DNA of 64,000 nt from Streptomyces sp. SID13726 (GTDB taxonomy: Bacteria; Actinomycetota; Actinomycetes; Streptomycetales; Streptomycetaceae): the NCBI RefSeq assembly GCF_010548375.1, contig NZ_JAAGLY010000003.1, forward strand, positions 682,001 to 746,000, in the 5' to 3' direction. The notes under the pieces were generated by a model. The model worked only from the letters and a program-made list of their open reading frames with translations, searched no databases and was not told where the DNA came from. Made by a program: the position numbers and the translations under genes. Shown here piece after piece: positions 1 to 7,972 of the stretch (positions are counted from its first letter, which is position 1; every line of letters starts with the position of its first letter).

Positions 1-833
1 TCGAGGTTGTAGTCGCCGCCGACGGCGAGTCCGTGCGCGCGGTCGCGGAAGGCGAGCCCGAAGACGCCCTTGGCCGCCGCGCCTCCCGGGATCGGCGCGT
101 CGGAGGCTGTCCAGGTCAGGCCGCGGTCGGCGGAGTGCAGTACACGCGCGCGTGCGGCGCCGCCGGTGGCCAGCCAGACGTCTCGCGGGCCCGAGCTGAC
201 CAGGCACTGGCCGCTCGCCGCGAAGCCCGCCTCGCCGTCGAGCGCGGCCGGCATGCCCTTGTTCGGCAGCACCTTCCAGGACCGGCCGCCGTCGGAGGTC
301 GACAGGATGCGGAACTTCCCGTCCACCGGGTCGCTCATGGCGAGGCCGTGACGGCGGTCGAAGAAGGTCAGGCAGTCGTAGAAGGCCTTGGCGTCGGTGT
401 TGCGGAAGGACTCGGTCCAGGTCGCGCCGCCGTCGTCGGTCCGGTACACGCGGGACGCCTCGCCCTCCCCGATGGCCAGCACCACGGCCCGGCGCGCGTC
501 GAACGCCTCGACGTCCCGGAACTGGAGCTCCCCGGCACCCGGCGGTGAGACGTTTCGCCAGCTCGCCCCGCCGTTCGTGGTGCGCAGCACGGTGCCCTGG
601 GTACCGGCCAGCCAGGCGGTGTCCCGGCTGACGGCGGACAGGCCCCGGAACCGCACCTCGGGCGTGCCGCTGTCCTTGAGCTCCCAGTGCGGTGTCCGGC
701 CGTCCGGGTCGTGGGCCTCGGCCGGTACGGCGGTCAGGACGGCCAGCGCCGCCGCACAGGCCGCCCCCACGGCGATCGTCCGGCTCATCGGGCCCGTCCG
801 TCTCTTGCCTCGCGTGTTCCCCAAGCGCCTCAT
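1..833 (-). CDS. Secreted Asp-box / YCF48-like repeat protein, 3' part cut by window edge
   Basis: The open frame runs off the left edge, so only the N-terminal ~277 residues are present. It starts with a basic segment and a hydrophobic stretch ending near PAEAHD, which reads as a Sec signal peptide. At least four Asp-box motifs of the SxDxGxxW type follow (TTNGGASW, TDDGGATW, TSDGGRSW, SADRGLTW). That spacing is typical of BNR/YCF48-like beta-propellers, often annotated as oxidoreductase or photosystem-stability-factor-like proteins. No catalytic residues can be assigned and the substrate is unknown. The ATG at 833 is the first in frame; the ATG at 788 would give a shorter and more usual signal peptide. 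Neither has a clear ribosome binding site. Confidence 0.75.
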   Translation of the reverse strand, partial: MRRLGNTRGKRRTGPMSRTIAVGAACAAALAVLTAVPAEAHDPDGRTPHWELKDSGTPEVRFRGLSAVSRDTAWLAGTQGTVLRTTNGGASWRNVSPPGAGELQFRDVEAFDARRAVVLAIGEGEASRVYRTDDGGATWTESFRNTDAKAFYDCLTFFDRRHGLAMSDPVDGKFRILSTSDGGRSWKVLPNKGMPAALDGEAGFAASGQCLVSSGPRDVWLATGGAARARVLHSADRGLTWTASDAPIPGGAAAKGVFGLAFRDRAHGLAVGGDYNL

Positions 834-1078
834 GGCGGGCGAAGCTAGTCCACGCTCCCGGCGCCGTCCAGATGCCCTCGGCCGCCCGCCGGGTGGTGCG
901 CGGGGCGCCACAAGTGTCTCCCGGGGCACGGGAGGCGGGCTGGGTCACACCCGTGCATGAAGACGGTGACAGAGGTCACTCGACTTTCGTGTACACGGAT
1001 TGACTCATTCCGACGTCTCTCCCAGTGCCCGTCCCATCCCCCCGGAAGTCCAACCAGCCGTCACAAGGGAGCAAGGCG

Positions 1079-1495
1079 TTGTCCACCGTCATCGAGCAGC
1101 CCGTAGAGGCCCGTCTCGTCGCCGCGGCACCGCGGATGCCGAGCATTCCCGCCACCCTGCGCTACGACCGCGACGATCCGTTCGCCGTGCGCATGACCTT
1201 CCCGGCCCCGGCCACCCTGGAGGGCGTCGAGGTCTGCTGGACCTTCAGCCGCGAACTCCTCACCACCGGCCTGCTGGAACCCGACGGCCACGGCGACGTC
1301 CGGGTGCGGCCGTACGGCTACGACCGCACGGTCCTGGAGTTCCACGCCCCCGAGGGCACCGCCGTGGTGCACGTCCGCACGGGTGAGCTGCGCCGCTTCC
1401 TGGAGGCGACGAACACCCTGGTGCCGGCCGGTCTCGAGCACCTCCAGCTGGACCTGGACCACGACCTGGCGGAGCTGATGCGCGACGCCCTGTGA
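1079..1495 (+). CDS. ssgD: SsgA-like sporulation/cell division protein (SsgD-like)
   Basis: A 138-residue SsgA-like protein (SALP), a family found only in sporulating actinomycetes and involved in septum placement and cell-wall remodelling. Family features seen are the RYDxxDPFAVR segment near the N-terminus, the central VCWTFSRELLTTGL segment, GDVRVRPYG, and the C-terminal AGLEHLQLDLDHDLAELM. I chose the TTG at 1079 because AAGGGAG lies 7-8 bases upstream; the frame stays open back to 1025 but without a better start. The assignment to SsgD rather than another SALP rests on overall resemblance and remembered neighbourhood, so the symbol is less certain than the family. The gene stands alone. 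Confidence 0.85.
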   Translation: MSTVIEQPVEARLVAAAPRMPSIPATLRYDRDDPFAVRMTFPAPATLEGVEVCWTFSRELLTTGLLEPDGHGDVRVRPYGYDRTVLEFHAPEGTAVVHVRTGELRRFLEATNTLVPAGLEHLQLDLDHDLAELMRDAL

Positions 1496-1508
1496 GGCGT
1501 CCCGCCCA

Positions 1509-1563
1509 CTCCCGGCAGACGGTCCCGCTCCCGGCAGACGGCCTGCTCCCGCCAGACGGTGAG
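1509..1563. repeat. Degenerate 18-19 bp tandem repeat, three copies
   Basis: Three head-to-tail copies of CTCCCGGCAGACGG plus a variable tail lie at 1509-1527, 1528-1545 and 1546-1563. They sit just after the ssgD stop and before the convergent GPP34-like gene. No strong hairpin is evident. The array probably arose by slippage. Confidence 0.6.
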
Positions 1564-1640
1564 CCCGCCGTGCCGAGCCCGTCCGCCGACGCGTCGTGCG
1601 GCCCCGCGCCCGGCGGCTCCCGCGCGGCCCGAGGCCCCCT

Positions 1641-2321
1641 TCAGGCGCCCGCCGCCGCGGCCATCGCCGCCCGCAGCTCACGCACGACGGCCCACAGCAC
1701 CGGCGACCTCTGAGCGCCGCGTTCGATCAGCTCCTCCACCCTCGCCTCGACCCGGGCCTCGTCATGGGCCTCGTCTCGGGCCTCGTCACCGGCGGGTCCC
1801 ACGCGCGCGTGCAGCGTGCGCAGCCCGGCCGCGGTCGCGAGCGCCACGAGGGCCGCGTCCCGGTCGGAGACCTCCGCGGCGAGCACCGGACCCCACAGGA
1901 TCTGCCGGGCCTCCTCCTGGAGCGCCTCGGCGACGGCCGGCCGGGCGAGGTCGTGGTCGACCGTGGGGAAGAGCCCGAGGGCCCGCTTCTTGCGCGCCCG
2001 CAGATATCCGCCCGCGGTGAGCTGTTCGCGTACGGCGTCCAGGGTGATCCGGGTGTGCAGCGTCACCCAGCTCCCCCACCCGTGCGGCCGGGACTCCCGG
2101 ACCAGTTCGAGGAGCCCGTCCAGGACGGCGTCCCCGGTCTCCGCGTCCAGGTCGACCGGCGTGGCGATGCCGTCGTCGTCGGTGAGCAGTCCCAGCCGGA
2201 CCAGCTCGACGAGGGCGCCCGTCCTCACGAGCGGCGGCACCTGGGCGGTGACCTCGGACTTCGAGGTGTCCCAGGCGACCAGATGGAGCCGGGCCGGCAG
2301 GGAGAGCGAGGCGTGGGGCAC
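1641..2321 (-). CDS. GPP34 (GOLPH3-like) family protein
   Basis: A 226-residue protein with the GPP34/GOLPH3 pattern: N-terminal LPARLHLVAWD, then LVRTGALVELVRLGLL, then repeated short helices. Eukaryotic relatives bind phosphatidylinositol-4-phosphate and Golgi membranes. Streptomyces carry several soluble copies of unknown role, so a membrane association here is only inference. The GTG at 2321 is preceded by AAGGAGA at an ideal distance, which rejects the longer in-frame extension to 2462. Near the C-terminus is a charged repeat, DEARDEAHDEAR, encoded by about three copies of a 12-bp unit (roughly 1756-1791), a likely site of length variation. The gene is divergent from the ABC-F gene. Confidence 0.75.
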   Translation of the reverse strand: MPHASLSLPARLHLVAWDTSKSEVTAQVPPLVRTGALVELVRLGLLTDDDGIATPVDLDAETGDAVLDGLLELVRESRPHGWGSWVTLHTRITLDAVREQLTAGGYLRARKKRALGLFPTVDHDLARPAVAEALQEEARQILWGPVLAAEVSDRDAALVALATAAGLRTLHARVGPAGDEARDEAHDEARVEARVEELIERGAQRSPVLWAVVRELRAAMAAAAGA

Positions 2322-2363
2322 GGGGTCTCCTTCGGGCGGTGAGGGCGGGCCCGCGTTAATCCG

Positions 2364-2392
2364 TTGACAGCCCTCCGGCCGCCTCGTACGTT
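2364..2392 (+). promoter_or_regulatory. Candidate promoter of the ABC-F gene
   Basis: TTGACA at 2364-2369 and TACGTT at 2387-2392 are separated by exactly 17 bases, a near-consensus vegetative promoter. Transcription would start near 2399 and leave an untranslated leader of about 215 bases before the ABC-F start at 2614. Its direction and position fit that gene and not the divergent GPP34-like gene. Confidence 0.6.
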
Positions 2393-2398
2393 GCAGAA

Positions 2399-2613
2399 CG
2401 GTTCTGTTGCCGTCGATCGGAGAAGGACGTTGCTCGTCTGAGGTCCTGAGACACCGTGTCACACACCTGAGGTGTGTGCGCTGCGTGCGACCTCGGCATA
2501 CGAGCCGTTCCCCGGCACCGGGCCTTCTCCTCGCCCCCGGGACCTCTCCGTCGGTCGCAGGTGTCTCGATACGCGTTTGCCCCTTCTCGCTTCGAGCAAC
2601 CGCGGAGACTCAC
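2399..2613 (+). promoter_or_regulatory. Long leader with 3-codon upstream ORF and hairpins (candidate attenuator)
   Basis: GGAGAAGG at 2419-2426 precedes a minimal reading frame TTG-CTC-GTC-TGA at 2430-2441, which would encode Met-Leu-Val. Downstream are the inverted repeat CACACACCT-G-AGGTGTGTG at 2460-2478 and a GC stem CCCGGCACCGGG at 2511-2522 followed by a pyrimidine run. Leader peptides with alternative hairpins control several antibiotic-resistance ABC-F genes through ribosome stalling. This layout fits that model, but no folding was computed. The 19-base palindrome could instead be a DNA operator. Confidence 0.45.
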
Positions 2614-4236
2614 ATGTCTGCTTCCATCACCTGCACCACCCTCGCCTTCTCCTGGCCCGACGGCACCCCCGTCTTCGAGGGCCTCGACGTCTCCTTCGGC
2701 CCCGGCCGGACCGGGCTCGTCGGCGTCAACGGATCAGGGAAGTCCACCCTGTTGAAGATGATCGCCGGTGAACTCGCCCCGGCCGAGGGCGCGGTGCGCG
2801 TCGCCGGTGAGGTCGGCCACCTCCCGCAGAACGTCACGCTCGACACCTCCCTGAGGGTCGACGAGGCGCTCGGCATCGCCGCGCGGCGGGCCGCCCTGCA
2901 CGCCATCGAGGCGGGCGACGTGGCCGAGGAACACTTCGAGACGGTCGGCGACGACTGGGACGTGGAGGAGCGCGCGCTCGCCACCCTCGGCGAACTCGGG
3001 CTCGGCCACATCGAGTTGGACCGCACGATCGGCGAGATCTCGGGCGGCGAGTCGGTGCTGCTGCGGCTGGCCGCGCTGCTGCTGCGCCGGCCGGACGTCC
3101 TGCTCCTCGACGAACCCACCAACAACCTCGACCTGTACGCCCGCAGGCGGCTGTACTCGGCCGTCGCCTCCTGGCCGGGGGTCATGGTCGTGGTCAGCCA
3201 CGACCGTGAACTCCTCGACCTGGTCGACCAGATCGCCGATCTGCGCTCAGGCGAGGTCACCTGGTACGGCGGCAACTTCTCCGCCTACGAGGCCGCCCTC
3301 GCGGTGGAACAGGAGGCGGCGGAGCGGATGGTCCGCGTCGCCGAGTCCGACTTCCGCAAGCAGAAGCGCGAACTGGTGGACGCCCAGGTCAAGTTGGCCC
3401 GCCGCAAGCGGTACGGGCAGAAGATGTTCGAGCAGAAGCGCGAGCCGAAGATCGTCATGGGGGCACGCAAGCGCTCCGCCCAGGAGTCCGCGGGCAAGCA
3501 CCGCATCATGCACGAGGAGCGACTCTCGGAGGCGAAGGAGCGGCTCGACGAGGCGGTGGAGGCCGTACGGGACGACGACGAGATCCGCGTCGACCTGCCG
3601 TACACGGCCGTGCCGCCGGGCCGTACGGTGCTGACCCTCATGGACCTGGAACTCGCGTACGGCGCCCGGGTTGCGGGCGGCCTCGACCTGCGGGGCCCGG
3701 AGCGGGTCGCGCTGATCGGGCGCAACGGCGCGGGCAAGACGACGCTGCTGCGCACGGTCGCCGGGGAACTGGCGCCGGTGTCGGGCGAGGCGGTGGCCCA
3801 TGTCCCGCTCCGGTTCCTGCCCCAGCGGCTGGACGTGCTGGACGGCGATCTGACCGTGGCCGAGAACGTGGCCCGGTTCGCGCCGGGCGCCACCAACAAC
3901 CGGGTCCGGGCCCGGCTCGCGCGCTTCCTGTTCCGGGGTGCCCGGGCCGACCAGCAGGCGTCGACGCTGTCCGGCGGCGAACGCTTCCGGGCCGCGCTCG
4001 CCGCGCTGATGCTGGCCGAGCCTGCGCCCCAGCTGCTGATGCTCGACGAGCCGACGAACAACCTCGACATGGCGAGCGTGCGTCAGCTGACGACGGCCCT
4101 GGAGTCGTACGAGGGGGCGCTGATCGTGGCCGGCCACGACGTGCCGTTCCTGGAGTCGATCGGCATCACGCGCTGGCTGATGCTGGACGGGGAGCTGCGC
4201 GAGGTCACCCCGGAGGAGGTGGTGTCCGCCTCGTAG
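2614..4236 (+). CDS. ABC-F family ATPase (translation factor / ribosome protection type)
   Basis: A 540-residue soluble protein with two ABC ATPase domains and no membrane segments, the ABC-F layout. Domain 1 has Walker A GVNGSGKS (about residues 37-44), signature SGGE (about 141) and Walker B LLLDEPTNNLD (about 165). A basic, helical interdomain linker follows around residues 230-320. Domain 2 has GRNGAGKT (about 370), signature SGGE (about 451) and LLMLDEPTNNLD (about 474). ABC-F proteins act on the ribosome E site, either in general translation or by displacing antibiotics. The ATG at 2614 has GGAG 8 bases upstream and matches the normal family N-terminus. The long leader suggests drug-inducible control. 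Its 3' end overlaps the convergent MerR gene by 32 bases. Confidence 0.92.
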   Translation: MSASITCTTLAFSWPDGTPVFEGLDVSFGPGRTGLVGVNGSGKSTLLKMIAGELAPAEGAVRVAGEVGHLPQNVTLDTSLRVDEALGIAARRAALHAIEAGDVAEEHFETVGDDWDVEERALATLGELGLGHIELDRTIGEISGGESVLLRLAALLLRRPDVLLLDEPTNNLDLYARRRLYSAVASWPGVMVVVSHDRELLDLVDQIADLRSGEVTWYGGNFSAYEAALAVEQEAAERMVRVAESDFRKQKRELVDAQVKLARRKRYGQKMFEQKREPKIVMGARKRSAQESAGKHRIMHEERLSEAKERLDEAVEAVRDDDEIRVDLPYTAVPPGRTVLTLMDLELAYGARVAGGLDLRGPERVALIGRNGAGKTTLLRTVAGELAPVSGEAVAHVPLRFLPQRLDVLDGDLTVAENVARFAPGATNNRVRARLARFLFRGARADQQASTLSGGERFRAALAALMLAEPAPQLLMLDEPTNNLDMASVRQLTTALESYEGALIVAGHDVPFLESIGITRWLMLDGELREVTPEEVVSAS

Positions 4237-4921
4237 CGATCACGGCCGCCAGATCCGCGCCCGCCCGGAGCAACTCGACGCTCCGGGCGGCGATCCGGTC
4301 GAGCCGTACCCGCAGGATGCGCCGGGCGTCCTCCAGGCCCTCGGCGTCGTCCAGGGAGCCCATGATCTCGCGCACGGCGGGAATGCCGTAGCCGCCGGCG
4401 CGCAGGGCGGCGACGACACGTGCCGCCCTGATCGCCGGGAGGCCGTAGCGACGAGCGCGCAGGGTCGTCACCCGCTCGGGGCGGACGAGGCCCTCCTCCT
4501 CCCAGAACCGCAGGGTCGAGGACCGTACGCCGAGCGCCTCCGCGAGCTGGGTGATCGTCATGGAGTCGTCGTCCCGGCCCGTCTCCTCGGCCCGGATGCC
4601 CTGGAGCGCCCGCTGGGCCCGCAGCGCCTCCTCGCGTTCCCGCGCGAGCCTGACGTGGACCTCGTCGACCGCGGCGGCGGCCTCGGAGATCGTCGCCGTC
4701 CACAGCCCGGCGAGCAGCCGCCGGGCCTCGACGGGCCCGACGGCTCCGGCGAGACCCCGGTACGCGCGCAGGGCGTGCACATGGGTCGCGGTGTAGACGC
4801 GGTAGCCGTTGTCCTGGCGCACGGCCGGCGGAATCACCCCCAGCCGCTCCAGGTCGCGCACCTGCTGCACCGAGTACCCGGACTCCTCGGCGACCTCGAC
4901 CGTCCGCACTGCCAACCCCAC
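4205..4921 (-). CDS. Tandem MerR-family transcriptional regulator
   Basis: One chain carries two MerR-type winged-helix domains. The first reads VRTVEVAEESGYSVQQVRDLERLGV with NGYRVYTATHVHALRAYR. A helical region follows, then a second, MTITQLAEALGVRSSTLRFWEEEGLV with RRYGLPAIRAARVVAALR. Most MerR proteins have one such domain and dimerize through a C-terminal helix, so this doubled form may bind a two-part site as a monomer or bind a longer operator. The start is uncertain: the GTG at 4921 is used here, while GTG 4909 and ATG 4951 are alternatives. ATG 4951 would overlap the start of the divergent DUF6194 gene. Direct repeats CTTGAA at 4929-4934 and 4942-4947 lie in the shared control region. 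Confidence 0.8.
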   Translation of the reverse strand: MGLAVRTVEVAEESGYSVQQVRDLERLGVIPPAVRQDNGYRVYTATHVHALRAYRGLAGAVGPVEARRLLAGLWTATISEAAAAVDEVHVRLAREREEALRAQRALQGIRAEETGRDDDSMTITQLAEALGVRSSTLRFWEEEGLVRPERVTTLRARRYGLPAIRAARVVAALRAGGYGIPAVREIMGSLDDAEGLEDARRILRVRLDRIAARSVELLRAGADLAAVIATRRTPPPPG

Positions 4922-4949
4922 ATAAGGACTTGAAGCCGATGCTTGAACC

Positions 4950-5426
4950 ATGAGTATGGAGCAGATCATCACGACCGTGCGCGGCTTCGACGGCGCCCTC
5001 GTGGTCGTCCCGGGACCGGGTGGAGACTCTCCGGAGATCGCGTGGGGCGACGCCTTCTTCTATTACGCCCCCGACGGCCATGACGCCCCCGACGGCCGGA
5101 TGCCTAGGAACACACAGCCGTACGGGACGATCGTCACCAAGGACTACCCCGACGACACCGCCTCTCGCCTCGACCCGCCGGGCCGCTGGCGGGTCAACGT
5201 CCAGGTCGGCCGTGCGGAGCTTCCCGGACTCGTCGGCCTCCCCGGCCCCGTAGGCACGGAGCACGACCTCGCGGCGGCCGACGTGCTGCTGCCGCACCCG
5301 GTGTACGGCGACCTCGGCTGGATCTGCGTGGTGAATCCGGGCGAGCGGACCACGGAGACGGTCGTACGGCTGCTTAAGGAGGCCCACGAGGCGGCACGCG
5401 CGCGTGCGGAGCGACGGCGGGCGTGA
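4950..5426 (+). CDS. DUF6194-like protein of unknown function
   Basis: A 158-residue soluble protein beginning MSMEQIITTVRGFDGALVVV and containing EIAWGDAFFYYAPDG and GTIVTKDYPDDTASRLD. These match my recollection of the DUF6194 family, common in Streptomyces, with no known activity. A short in-frame duplication gives APDGHDAPDG around residues 40-49. The second ATG at 4956 is an equally good start. It is divergent from the tandem-MerR gene with almost no intergenic space, so the regulator may control it. Confidence 0.65.
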   Translation: MSMEQIITTVRGFDGALVVVPGPGGDSPEIAWGDAFFYYAPDGHDAPDGRMPRNTQPYGTIVTKDYPDDTASRLDPPGRWRVNVQVGRAELPGLVGLPGPVGTEHDLAAADVLLPHPVYGDLGWICVVNPGERTTETVVRLLKEAHEAARARAERRRA

Positions 5427-5555
5427 ACCGCGGCGCGTCTCAGGAGGGCCACAGCCTGACCACGGGGGTTTTGTCGACACGGACCGGCGCTGCATGATGG
5501 CTGACCGGCCCCCGTCACGGGCGCCGCCCCTGTCCCGCCGATACGGAGTCCCCTC

Positions 5556-6332
5556 GTGCCCAGCAAGAAGGCCCTCGTCCGCCGCCCCGGTCCGCGCCTC
5601 GCCGAAGGTCTGGTGACGCACGTCGAGCGGGAGAAGGTCGACGTCGATCTCGCGCTCGAACAGTGGGAGGCGTACGTCGAGGCCCTGCGCGCGCACGGCT
5701 GGGAGACCGTGGAGGTGGACCCGGAGGACGACTGCCCGGACTCGGTGTTCGTCGAGGACACCGTGGTCATGTACAAGAACGTCGCCCTGATCGCCCGCTC
5801 CGGCGCCGAATCCCGGCGCGAGGAGACGATCGGTGTCGAGGAGGCCGTGGCCCGCCTCGGCTGCTCGGTGAACTGGATCTGGGAACCGGGCACCCTGGAC
5901 GGCGGTGACGTCCTCAAGGTCGGCGACACGATCTACGTCGGCCGGGGCGGGCGTACCAACGCGGCCGGCGTCCAGCAGCTGCGGGCCGCGTTCGAGCCGC
6001 TCGGGGCGCGGGTGGTCGCCGTACCGGTGAGCAAGGTGCTGCATCTGAAGTCGGCGGTCACCGCGCTGCCCGACGGGACCGTGATCGGGCACATCCCCAA
6101 GGTGGACCGGCCCTCGCTCTTCCCGCGCTTCCTGTCGGTGCCCGAGGAGGCCGGCTCCCATGTGGTGCTGCTCGGCGGCCCCCAGCTGCTGATGGCGGCG
6201 AGCGCGCCCAAGACGGCGGAGCTGCTCACCGACCTCGGATTCGAGCCGGTGACGGTCGACATCAGCGAGTTCGAGAAGCTCGAAGGCTGTGTGACTTGCC
6301 TCTCAGTGCGACTGCGGGAGCTGTACGCCTGA
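5556..6332 (+). CDS. Dimethylarginine dimethylaminohydrolase (DDAH)
   Basis: A 258-residue amidinotransferase-superfamily enzyme predicted to hydrolyse N-omega-methylated arginine to citrulline and methylamines. Seen are the substrate-binding FVEDT loop near residue 65, the catalytic His in LHLKSAVT near residue 162, and the catalytic Cys as the second Cys of EGCVTCLS (about residue 248). Length and order match bacterial DDAH. The GTG at 5556 (VPSKKALVRRPG) fits the family start. The gene is monocistronic and the neighbours give no pathway. Arginine deiminase is less likely because of the short length and the EDTVVM context. Confidence 0.88.
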   Translation: MPSKKALVRRPGPRLAEGLVTHVEREKVDVDLALEQWEAYVEALRAHGWETVEVDPEDDCPDSVFVEDTVVMYKNVALIARSGAESRREETIGVEEAVARLGCSVNWIWEPGTLDGGDVLKVGDTIYVGRGGRTNAAGVQQLRAAFEPLGARVVAVPVSKVLHLKSAVTALPDGTVIGHIPKVDRPSLFPRFLSVPEEAGSHVVLLGGPQLLMAASAPKTAELLTDLGFEPVTVDISEFEKLEGCVTCLSVRLRELYA

Positions 6333-6431
6333 TCGGGTGAGCGCATCATTCCAACGGCCCCGGACCTGCGATTCCGGAATGCCTTGTCATGCCCGCGGAA
6401 CCCCGCTGATCAGGGATCTTTACGGCGTACT

Positions 6432-6487
6432 TAACCTACGGTCTCGTAACCTACGGTTTCGTAGCCTACGATTCCGTAGGTTCTCGG
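6432..6487. promoter_or_regulatory. Three 15-bp tandem operators before the desaturase gene
   Basis: Three exact-period 15-base units lie at 6432-6446, 6447-6461 and 6462-6476 (TAACCTACGGTCTCG and variants), with a partial fourth at 6477. Each contains the dyad CTACG-N4-CGTAG, perfect at 6451-6464 and 6466-6479 and one base off at 6436-6449. The array ends about 50 bases before the desaturase start, a position suited to repression. Fatty-acid desaturases in actinomycetes and pseudomonads are often controlled by TetR-type acyl-CoA sensors, but no regulator gene adjoins, so the binding protein is unknown. Confidence 0.7.
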
Positions 6488-6536
6488 CACCGCTCGCCGA
6501 TCCCCTCGCACTGTCTCGCGTCCCCCTGGAGCACCC

Positions 6537-7514
6537 GTGACGATCACTTCCCCTCACCTCGGCAGCCCGTCCTCCGCCTGGACCGACGCGCGCCTGCTGT
6601 ACGCGCTGGAGGAAGTGGTCGAGAAGGAACTCAACCGGCATCTGAAGGTCACCAAGGACTGGATGCCTCACGAGTACGTGCCGTGGGGCGACGGCCGCAA
6701 CTTCCCCGGCTTCTTCGAGGACGGCGAAGCCTGGGACAAGGAGCAGTCCAAGGTCACCGAGATCGGCCGGATCGCCCTGGTCGTGAACCTCCTCACCGAG
6801 GACAACCTCCCCAGCTACCACCACGAGATCGCCTCGCTCTTCGGCCGGGACGGCGCCTGGGGCACCTGGGTGCACCGCTGGACCGCCGAGGAGGGCCGGC
6901 ACGGCATCGTGATGCGCGACTACCTGCTCGCCTCGCGCGCGGTGGACCCGGACAAGCTGGAAGAGTTCCGGATGGCCCACATGAGCGAGGGCTTCGAGTC
7001 GGACAACCGCCACTCGATGCTGCACTCGGTGGCCTACGTCGCCTTCCAGGAGCTCGCGACCCGCGTCTCGCACCGCAACACCGGCCACCAGTCCGGTGAC
7101 CCGGTCTGCGACCGCATGCTGGCCCGCATCGCGACCGACGAGAACCTCCACATGGTCTTCTACCGCAACCTCCTCAAGGCCGCCTTCGAGCTCGCGCCCG
7201 ACCTCACGATGATGGCCGTGCGCGACGTCATCGTGAACTTCCGGATGCCCGGCCACGGCATGCCCGGCTTCGAGCGGGCCGCCGCGCAGATGGCGATCGG
7301 CGAGATCTACAACATGCGCATCCACCACGACGACGTCCTCCAGCCCGTCCTGCGCTTCCTGAAGGTCATGGAGATCGACGGCCTCGGCCCCGAGGGCCAG
7401 AAGGCGCAGGACGAACTCGGCCTGTTCATGGGCGGCCTGGACTCGGAGGCCCTGAAGTTCGACGAGAAGCTGGCGGCACGCAAGGCGCGGCTGGCGGCTC
7501 GGGCGGGGGCCTGA
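6537..7514 (+). CDS. Acyl-[acyl-carrier-protein] desaturase (ferritin-like diiron)
   Basis: A 325-residue soluble stearoyl-ACP-desaturase family enzyme (FA_desaturase_2), relative of mycobacterial DesA1/DesA2. Diiron ligands are visible as TEDNLPSYHHEI (about residues 84-95), EEGRHG (about 119) and DENLHM (about 200). It is predicted to insert a cis double bond into acyl-ACP and so adjust membrane fluidity or supply unsaturated precursors. The GTG start lies after a GGAG-containing stretch (CCCCTGGAGCACCC). It is alone in its transcription unit with a striking repeated operator upstream. An oxygenase role in N-oxygenation is possible within the wider ferritin-like fold but less likely given the length and motifs. 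Confidence 0.9.
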   Translation: MTITSPHLGSPSSAWTDARLLYALEEVVEKELNRHLKVTKDWMPHEYVPWGDGRNFPGFFEDGEAWDKEQSKVTEIGRIALVVNLLTEDNLPSYHHEIASLFGRDGAWGTWVHRWTAEEGRHGIVMRDYLLASRAVDPDKLEEFRMAHMSEGFESDNRHSMLHSVAYVAFQELATRVSHRNTGHQSGDPVCDRMLARIATDENLHMVFYRNLLKAAFELAPDLTMMAVRDVIVNFRMPGHGMPGFERAAAQMAIGEIYNMRIHHDDVLQPVLRFLKVMEIDGLGPEGQKAQDELGLFMGGLDSEALKFDEKLAARKARLAARAGA

Positions 7515-7583
7515 CACTCCGGTCTGCCGGGCCGGCCGTGCGAGGCGTTGCTTGCCGGTAGTTCGTGACGATGGGAGTGACCC

Positions 7584-7838
7584 TCAGTGGTCGCGGACGT
7601 CCCGCCGCCGCAGCTCCAGCCGCTCCTTCTCGGAGAGGCCGCCCCAGACGCCGAAGCGTTCGTCGTTGGCCAGGGCGTAGTCGAGGCAGGCCGGGCGCAT
7701 CTCGCACATGCCGCAGATGCGCTTCGCCTCCCGGACCGAGCTGCCCGGCTCGGGAAAGAAGAAGTCCGCCCCGGTCTGCGCACACAGTGCCTGCGCCTGC
7801 CAGGCGAGGTCGGTCGGGGTGATGGTGTCGATGTGCAT
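7584..7838 (-). CDS. wblH: WhiB-like iron-sulfur regulator (WblH-like)
   Basis: An 84-residue WhiB-like protein. The four cluster cysteines are seen as Cys in ALCAQTG, then C-x2-C in ICGMCEMRPAC with the fourth six residues later. The G(V/I)WGG turn (FGVWGGLSEKER) and a basic C-terminal tail follow. These proteins bind a [4Fe-4S] cluster and partner sigma factors. The ATG at 7838 gives the normal Wbl length; the ATG at 7901 adds 21 residues and has a G-rich stretch upstream. The symbol rests on a remembered S. coelicolor neighbourhood and is tentative. The region upstream holds seven 14-bp tandem repeats. Confidence 0.85.
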   Translation of the reverse strand: MHIDTITPTDLAWQAQALCAQTGADFFFPEPGSSVREAKRICGMCEMRPACLDYALANDERFGVWGGLSEKERLELRRRDVRDH

Positions 7839-7972
7839 GGTCGAGATCGTGCCGGGCGGCGAAAAACGTTCGATCAACGCCGGATCAACGGCGTCGTTCA
7901 TGGCCCCCGGCCGCCTCGATGGTCCCCCTGACGCCACAGGCGTGCACGGCGGCGCGCGGAAACGGTTCCTCC

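Noticed and set aside
1000..1386. A forward frame starting at 1000 overlapping ssgD
   Set aside because: It is out of frame with the well-conserved SALP protein and rich in Arg/Pro with no recognizable motif.
1756..1791. Short 12-bp repeats in the GPP34-like gene as a regulatory element
   Set aside because: They are in frame and encode the repeated DEA(R/H) residues of the protein, so a coding explanation suffices.
4083..6161. A 692-codon reverse open frame across the MerR, DUF6194 and DDAH genes
   Set aside because: It is antisense or out of frame to three recognizable genes and shows no family motif of its own.
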